Positions 4,512-8,697 of a stretch of DNA of 8,697 nucleotides are shown here, piece by piece. Source of the stretch: CAZFAI01 sp964516555 (GTDB lineage Bacteria; Patescibacteriota; Microgenomatia; UBA12405); the NCBI GenBank assembly GCA_964516555.1, contig CAZFAI010000034.1, positions 1 to 8,697 on the forward strand, written 5' to 3'. The translations under genes were made by a program, and so were the position numbers. A model generated the notes under the pieces. It was not told the origin of the DNA. It saw only the letters and a list, made by a program, of their open reading frames with translations, and did no database searches. Numbering within the stretch: position 1 is the first letter of the stretch; every line of letters begins with the position of its first letter.

Positions 4512-5753
4512 ATGAATCCAAAAACTCTCAAGACATTAGTTTATTTTGGTACTTACTTTGTAATAACAGGAATTTCTTATTTTGCCTTTTCTAAGCTACT
4601 GCCGGTTAATTCCGCCAACATTTCACCCGGAAACCAACCCCAAGTCGAAGAAGAAAAAAACAACAAGACCGGAGTTATTGTCTTTGAGGGACCAAAAACC
4701 GAAGTTTGCCCTCTAACTGGCGAGCTGTTTACTGTAGAGGAGCGAAAAATTTGGGAACAAAGAAGACCCCTGACTGTTATGATCGAAAATCACAAGGACT
4801 CTCGTCCGCAATCAGGCTTGGGCAATGCAGATATTGTATATGAAGCCGTAGCCGAGGGTGGTATCACCCGATTTATGGCCGTATTCTATTGCAATGCCGT
4901 TCGTGGCGCTGCCAATAAATATGACATCGGTCCGGTCCGTTCAGCCAGGAGTTACTTTGTCGATATTGCCTCTGAGTATGCTGATTACCCTCTTTATACT
5001 CATGTCGGCGGTGCCAACTGTTCTGCCGAAACCCCCGGAGGTCCGTGTACTTCGAACCCAAAAGTTATGGCCATCGAACAAATTGCTGGCTATGGATGGA
5101 ACAACAAGGGTACCTGGGGAGACTTAAGTCAATTTTCCCTACCCTATAAAGTTTGCCGCCGCGAAGAAGAACGCACTGGCACTACGAAAGCTACTGAGCA
5201 CACAGTGTATTGTTCAACCACAGAACTATGGAATGTTGCCGCCCTAAGAGGCTTGACCAATATCACTCAAGCCAAGCAAGTCCCCTGGGATAAAAAATTC
5301 AAGTCCTGGTCATACAACCAACCCGACAAGGCTAGTTCGTCCCCGGAAGTATCTAACATATCCTTCAATTTCTGGAGTGGTTATGCTGACTACGCCGTAT
5401 CCTGGAAATATGATCAGGAAAACAATCAATACCTTCGCTACAACCGGGGAGAGGAGTTAATCGACTTTAACTTCAACGAAACTGTCACTGCCAAAAATAT
5501 TGTCGTCCAATACGTCAAAGAAACTAGAAACGTCGACAAGCATATGCACAACATTTATGAAGTGTCCGGTAAAGGTACGGGCATTCTCTACCAAAACGGC
5601 CAGAAAACGGACATTACCTGGGCAAAAGTCGACAGGACCGCCCGAACTGTTTACAAGGACAAAAGCGGCAAAGAAGTTAACTTTGTTCCCGGGACGACAT
5701 GGATAGAAATTCTGCCTTTGAATACCAAGATCAACTATGAAAGTAACCAATAG
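4512..5753 (+). CDS. DUF3048 domain-containing exported protein (YerB-like)
   Basis: The 413-aa product has an N-terminal membrane segment (about residues 8-29) with no lipobox cysteine, then a low-complexity linker, so it is probably an anchored extracytoplasmic protein, unlike the lipoprotein YerB of Bacillus. The N-terminal DUF3048 domain is clear: RRPLTVMIENHKDSRPQSGL at 84-103, ADIVYEAVAEGGITRFMAVF at 106-125, IGPVRSARSYFVDIASEY at 139-156 and YTHVGG at 162-167. The C-terminal DUF3048 half contains residues from about 285 on, including MHNIYEVSGKGTGILYQNGQ (345-364) and a final PGTTWIEILP. Six cysteines lie at 66, 127, 170, 179, 215 and 234, all on the presumed outer side. The molecular function of the family is unknown. 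There is no Shine-Dalgarno; the start is 2 nt after the DUF4446 stop. Its end overlaps the next gene by 17 nt. Confidence 0.92.
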   Translation: MNPKTLKTLVYFGTYFVITGISYFAFSKLLPVNSANISPGNQPQVEEEKNNKTGVIVFEGPKTEVCPLTGELFTVEERKIWEQRRPLTVMIENHKDSRPQSGLGNADIVYEAVAEGGITRFMAVFYCNAVRGAANKYDIGPVRSARSYFVDIASEYADYPLYTHVGGANCSAETPGGPCTSNPKVMAIEQIAGYGWNNKGTWGDLSQFSLPYKVCRREEERTGTTKATEHTVYCSTTELWNVAALRGLTNITQAKQVPWDKKFKSWSYNQPDKASSSPEVSNISFNFWSGYADYAVSWKYDQENNQYLRYNRGEELIDFNFNETVTAKNIVVQYVKETRNVDKHMHNIYEVSGKGTGILYQNGQKTDITWAKVDRTARTVYKDKSGKEVNFVPGTTWIEILPLNTKINYESNQ

Positions 5754-6327
5754 TCTTAAGCGCCTATTTATCTCTTCGACCAGACAAAAATTAATTAACA
5801 TATTTTTTACTTCACCAACGGAAATTTATTATGTCCGCCAGCTTGTCAGATTGGCAGACGAGGAGATAAACTCCGTCAGAAGAGAGCTGGACAATCTCAA
5901 AAAAGGGGGGATTGTTGAATCTGAGTGGAGAGGAAATCGTCTTTATTATTGGGCCAACAAATCGAGCTCAATTTTCAACGATCTTCTTGTTCTGGCCCAC
6001 AAGTCATCGGGACTTGGGCTTGCAATGAATAACAAAGAACAGGTAGGTAAAATCAAAATATTACTTTACAGCTATAAATTCTTAGCTAACGAACCCAATA
6101 TCAATGGCGATGTCGATATGATTTTGGTAGGCAGTGTCTCCCTAAAGGAAATTGAGAATTTGGTCAAAAAAGAAGAGGAAAAACTTGGCAGAGAGATAAA
6201 TTACATGATAATGGACAAAAAAGAACTACAGCTAAGAAAGCAAAAACGCGATCCGTTTATAATCGATTTTTTCTTAAACTGTCCGATTGTTGTTATCGGT
6301 TCACCTCAGGAAATAATAAATATTTAA
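5737..6327 (+). CDS. Winged-helix regulator with degenerate nucleotidyltransferase-like domain
   Basis: The 196-aa product has an N-terminal ArsR/MarR-like winged helix (about residues 7-75): RQKLINIFFTSP, YYVRQLVRLADEEINSVRRE with the recognition helix near 43-55, and the wing EWRGNRLYYWANK. After a linker (about 80-104) comes a segment resembling the minimal nucleotidyltransferase fold: GDVDMILVGSVSLKEIENLV at 124-143, LGREINYMIMDKKEL at 150-164 and DPFIIDFFLNCPIVVIG at 172-188. The D-x-D pair (D125, D127) is kept, but the usual Gly-Ser motif before it is replaced (LLYSYKF at 109-115), so catalysis is doubtful. Fusions of this kind occur in CPR bacteria and archaea; the role is unknown. The start lies 17 nt inside the DUF3048 gene in another frame, with no Shine-Dalgarno. 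The stop abuts the ATG of the AbrB-like gene, implying coupled synthesis. Confidence 0.75.
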   Translation: MKVTNSLKRLFISSTRQKLINIFFTSPTEIYYVRQLVRLADEEINSVRRELDNLKKGGIVESEWRGNRLYYWANKSSSIFNDLLVLAHKSSGLGLAMNNKEQVGKIKILLYSYKFLANEPNINGDVDMILVGSVSLKEIENLVKKEEEKLGREINYMIMDKKELQLRKQKRDPFIIDFFLNCPIVVIGSPQEIINI

Positions 6328-6528
6328 ATGTCTCAAACCAGAAAAGTTATCAAAACCGGAAATTCTCTTGCCATCACCATTCCCTCCAAATCAATAAAAG
6401 ATTTTAATATCAAAGAAGGCGACTTGGCCCTACTCAAAATAAAACATAGCCGGGCATCGATCACCTACATATTTTCCGGTCATCCCCGCCAATTATCATT
6501 AATTGAGAAAAAATCAGCAAAAAGATAA
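6328..6528 (+). CDS. AbrB/MazE/SpoVT-family DNA-binding protein
   Basis: The 66-aa product carries an N-terminal swapped-hairpin AbrB domain: RKVIKTGNSLAITIPSKSIK at residues 5-24, FNIKEGDLALLKI at 26-38. Such proteins dimerise and bind DNA, either as transition-state regulators or as antitoxins. The short tail (ITYIFSGHPRQLSLIEKKSA, 45-64) is not a recognisable MazF-binding region, and no MazF, PIN or other toxin is encoded next to it, so a free-standing regulator is more likely than a toxin-antitoxin unit. Its ATG directly follows the stop of the wHTH gene, with only a weak AGGAAA about 14 nt upstream. Its stop codon is immediately followed by the TATAAT placed before secD. Confidence 0.85.
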   Translation: MSQTRKVIKTGNSLAITIPSKSIKDFNIKEGDLALLKIKHSRASITYIFSGHPRQLSLIEKKSAKR

Positions 6529-6534
6529 TATAAT
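6503..6534 (+). promoter_or_regulatory. Probable secD promoter at the 3' end of the AbrB-like gene
   Basis: A TATAAT at 6529-6534 begins right after the stop codon of the AbrB-like gene and ends 11 nt before the secD ATG. An overlapping TAATAT at 6526-6531 has a 17-bp spacer to TTGAGA at 6503-6508, which lies inside the AbrB-like coding sequence. Either -10 gives a leader of about 4-9 nt. There is no Shine-Dalgarno before secD. Confidence 0.5.
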
Positions 6535-6545
6535 AACTATCAAAC

Positions 6546-7946
6546 ATGGTATCACCTACACGCAAAAAAACTTTTAAAACTTTCTGGATAATTATCTGCC
6601 TGTTGTTTCTCTCCATAATTATCAATCTCCCCGAAAGGGTACCTGTCAGTATCAATCTCGGCAGAATTAAGATTAACCGTACACTGCTACGGCCTGATTT
6701 CAACTTTAATATCGGAACCGCAAACTTCAACAAAGATTTTAATCTCAAATACGGACTCGATCTGGCAGGAGGAGCATCGTTGATGTATAACGTGGATACT
6801 ACCGGTGTCAAAAAAGAAGACTTACCCCAAGCTCTCGAATCACTAAAAGAAAATATTGAACGCCGGGTTAATCTTTTTGGCATCAGCGAAACCAATGTTC
6901 AGCTCAGCAATGAATTGGACAATCATCGGATAACTGTAGAGCTTCCGGGAATTGAAGACATTAACCAGGCTGTCGGATTAATTGGCCAAACTGCCCGCCT
7001 GAGTTTTATGGGTGAGGTTGACTTGTCACCTGAAGCCACGCAAACAGCCACTCTTTACGATCTATTTTCCAAAGATACCGGAGTAAACGGTTCCCATTTG
7101 GTCAAAAGCATGGTTGTAATCAATCCAAACAATTCTCAACCGGAAGTCTCCCTTGAGTTCAGCAACGAAGGTGCCAAGTTATTCGAATCTGCTACCAAAG
7201 AGTTTCTGAACAAAAGAATTGCCATTTTCCTTGATGATATGCCTATCACTTTTCCCACCGTCCAGACAGTTATTTCTGACGGCAAGGCAGTCATCAACGG
7301 TAGTTTTGATTCTGAGTCGGCAAAATCTCTATCAGCTCAGCTAAACGCCGGCGTCTTACCTCTTCCCATTGAGTTAATATCCCAGAACCAAATTGGCGCC
7401 ACTTTGGGAAAGGACACGATTGATCGCGGTATCAAGGCCGGTATTGTCGGACTACTTGCCGTCCTTTTGTTTATGATCGGTAATTATGGGAAACTGGGTG
7501 TATTTGCTAGTTTCAGTCTCTTAACTTATGGGATATTTACCCTGGCTCTTTATCGACTAATACCCGTAATATTAACATTCCCCGGAATTGTCGGGTTTAT
7601 TCTTTCTGTCGGAATGGCAGTCGATAGTGATATTCTGATATTTGAAAGAATTAAGGAAGAAACCCGTAAAGGCAAGCCCTGGAATATTGCAGTTGATTTA
7701 GGTTTTGGTAAAACCTGGGAAGCTATCAAGGACACCAACATCACCTCAATTATCATCGCCCTTATATTATTTAATCCCTTCAACTGGAGCTTTCTAAATA
7801 CTTCAGGTATGATCAGGGGATTTGCAGTGACCTTTCTTTTGGGTATTTTTGTTGGCGTATTTACCAGCGTCGTTGTAACCAGAAACCTCATAAAAGTATT
7901 TACTTATAAAGATAACGTTTTTGACGGAGGAGAAAACCAGCAATGA
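6546..7946 (+). CDS. secD: Protein translocase subunit SecD
   Basis: SecD works with SecF at the SecYEG translocon, using the proton gradient to help pull exported proteins out of the channel. The 466-aa product has TM1 at about residues 12-29, the conserved GLDLAGGASLMYNVD at 70-84, and a reduced periplasmic P1 region (about 85-280) with LESLKENIERRVNLFGISET and VELPG. The family motif NAGVLPLPIELISQNQIGAT follows at 267-286, then five TM segments between about 296 and 450. TM4 holds GMAVDSDILIFERIKEE at 356-372; D360 corresponds to the functionally essential Asp of E. coli SecD (VDANVLIFER). It is much shorter than E. coli SecD (615 aa), mainly in P1, as in many Gram-positive and CPR members. 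It is preceded by its own probable promoter and overlaps secF by 4 nt (ATGA). Confidence 0.96.
   Translation: MVSPTRKKTFKTFWIIICLLFLSIIINLPERVPVSINLGRIKINRTLLRPDFNFNIGTANFNKDFNLKYGLDLAGGASLMYNVDTTGVKKEDLPQALESLKENIERRVNLFGISETNVQLSNELDNHRITVELPGIEDINQAVGLIGQTARLSFMGEVDLSPEATQTATLYDLFSKDTGVNGSHLVKSMVVINPNNSQPEVSLEFSNEGAKLFESATKEFLNKRIAIFLDDMPITFPTVQTVISDGKAVINGSFDSESAKSLSAQLNAGVLPLPIELISQNQIGATLGKDTIDRGIKAGIVGLLAVLLFMIGNYGKLGVFASFSLLTYGIFTLALYRLIPVILTFPGIVGFILSVGMAVDSDILIFERIKEETRKGKPWNIAVDLGFGKTWEAIKDTNITSIIIALILFNPFNWSFLNTSGMIRGFAVTFLLGIFVGVFTSVVVTRNLIKVFTYKDNVFDGGENQQ
7926..7932 (+). promoter_or_regulatory. Shine-Dalgarno for secF inside secD
   Basis: GGAGGAG at 7926-7932 lies 10 nt before the ATG at 7943 and within the last codons of secD (encoding Gly-Gly-Glu). 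Together with the ATGA overlap it supports coupled, roughly equimolar SecD and SecF synthesis. It is one of only two clear Shine-Dalgarno sequences in the window. Confidence 0.7.
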
Positions 7947-8697
7947 ACATCATGAAATTTAGGCCGCTATTTTACTTAATATCGCTATTACTTATCGCCA
8001 CCTCACTGTTTTCCATGATCAGGTTTGGGTTTAGAAGTTCAATCGATTTTGCCGGTGGTACAGTTTGGGAAATTAAATCTCCCAATATTTCCCAAGAAAG
8101 ACTAGAGCAAATATTTTCGGAATCCGAAATTGAATCATTGTCCCTAAACAGTCTTTCGGATAACCGCTATCTATTAAAATTGGAAAATATCTCTCAGGAG
8201 AAAAGATCTCAACTTGAAGAGAAAATAATTGAGTCAGATTCGGACTATCAACAGCTTCGCTTTGAAACATTGGGACCAAGTCTGGGCAAGGAGCTTCTCA
8301 AAAAGACAATATTTGCCGTTATCCTATCTGCCTTTACCTTGCTCTTTTTTATTGGAAAAAGGTTTAAAGAATATTCTTTTGGCGTTGCAGCTATAGTAGC
8401 CATGTTTCATGATACTTTTATTTTAATTGGTGCATTCTCGTTATTTGGTTACTTATACGGTGCCGAAATTGATGCCCTTTTTGTCACTGCCGTTCTAACT
8501 ACACTATCTGCTTCCGTGCACGATACTGTCGTAATTTTTGATCGTATCAGGGAACTCAAAAGAAATAATTATCAAACCGACTGGGTAGAAATTGTCAACC
8601 AGGCCGTCACTGAAACATTAAATAGATCAATAAACAATTCCATGACCATAATATTTATGTTATTTGCCCTGGCTATCTTGGGCGGAGAAATTACTCG
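7943..8697 (+). CDS. secF: Protein translocase subunit SecF, 3' end cut by window
   Basis: SecF pairs with SecD in the proton-driven Sec accessory complex. 251 codons are visible and no stop is reached. The product begins MNIMKFRPLFYLISLLLIAT with TM1 at about residues 8-26, followed by the SecF hallmark SIDFAGGTVWEI at 33-44. A small periplasmic domain (about 45-105) ends in LRFETLGPSLGKELLKKTI (105-123). TM2-TM4 then follow, with MFHDTFILIGAFSLFG (154-169) and the TM4 motif LSASVHDTVVIFDRIRELKR (188-207), equivalent to the canonical SxNDTVVVFDRIRE. The Asn before the conserved Asp is His here (H193-D194). ETLNRSINNSMTIIFMLFAL (224-243) begins TM5. E. coli SecF has 323 aa; about 30-60 residues are probably missing. 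The start is fixed by GGAGGAG and the 4-nt overlap with secD. Confidence 0.95.
   Translation, partial: MNIMKFRPLFYLISLLLIATSLFSMIRFGFRSSIDFAGGTVWEIKSPNISQERLEQIFSESEIESLSLNSLSDNRYLLKLENISQEKRSQLEEKIIESDSDYQQLRFETLGPSLGKELLKKTIFAVILSAFTLLFFIGKRFKEYSFGVAAIVAMFHDTFILIGAFSLFGYLYGAEIDALFVTAVLTTLSASVHDTVVIFDRIRELKRNNYQTDWVEIVNQAVTETLNRSINNSMTIIFMLFALAILGGEIT

Noticed and set aside
6328..6528. MazEF-type toxin-antitoxin locus
   Set aside because: The AbrB/MazE-like protein has no adjacent toxin; the flanking genes are the wHTH protein and secD.
1..8697. CRISPR arrays, insertion sequences, tRNAs, phage or defence genes
   Set aside because: No direct-repeat array, transposase, terminal inverted repeats of a mobile element, tRNA cloverleaf or recognisable defence protein was seen on either strand.

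Overview
The window reads as a gene-dense, moderately AT-rich bacterial chromosome segment. It most likely comes from a Patescibacteria/CPR lineage, probably the Microgenomates group. This is inferred from the combination of a DUF5679 mini zinc-ribbon protein, a DUF4446 protein, a DUF3048 protein, a winged-helix/degenerate-nucleotidyltransferase protein and short SecD/SecF, together with very tight gene packing. No 16S rRNA or other phylogenetic marker is present to prove it. TGA serves as a stop codon at the end of secD and of the 67-aa gene, so the standard bacterial code applies and the TGA=Gly code of some CPR groups does not.

Layout, left to right. (1) Positions 1-359, minus strand: the 5' part of an unrecognised gene that leaves the window. 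(2) Positions 360-443: a short divergent promoter region. (3) Positions 444-3424, plus strand: ychF (translation-associated GTPase/ATPase), miaA (tRNA A37 prenyltransferase) and an AI-2E/PerM-family membrane protein. ychF and miaA abut exactly, and the membrane protein follows after 2 nt. (4) Positions 3404-4079, minus strand: a convergent cluster of a 67-aa single-span membrane protein, a DUF5679 zinc-ribbon protein too small for many gene callers, and rnpB, the RNA subunit of RNase P. The 3' end of rnpB overlaps the last codons of the AI-2E gene in antisense. (5) Positions 4080-4125: a second divergent promoter region. (6) Positions 4126-8697, plus strand: DUF4446, DUF3048, wHTH-nucleotidyltransferase-like, AbrB/MazE-like, secD and secF (cut by the right edge), nearly without gaps.

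The main theme is RNA and protein biogenesis: YchF at the ribosome, MiaA on tRNA, RNase P on tRNA 5' ends, and SecDF at the translocon, beside small envelope proteins (DUF4446, DUF3048, AI-2E family) of poorly known function.

The most interesting structural signal is regulatory. Several genes, including both genes at each divergent junction, have a TATAAT-like -10 box, often as an extended TGnTATAAT, ending only 5-11 nt before the start codon. This predicts leaderless or nearly leaderless mRNAs. Clear Shine-Dalgarno sequences occur only before two operon-internal genes (DUF5679 and secF). In two places a regulatory element is built from the last codons of the upstream gene: the Trp-Tyr-Asn end of MiaA spells an extended -10, and the Arg-Arg end of the 67-aa protein spells AGGAGG. 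I see no mobile element, CRISPR array, tRNA or clear defence system.
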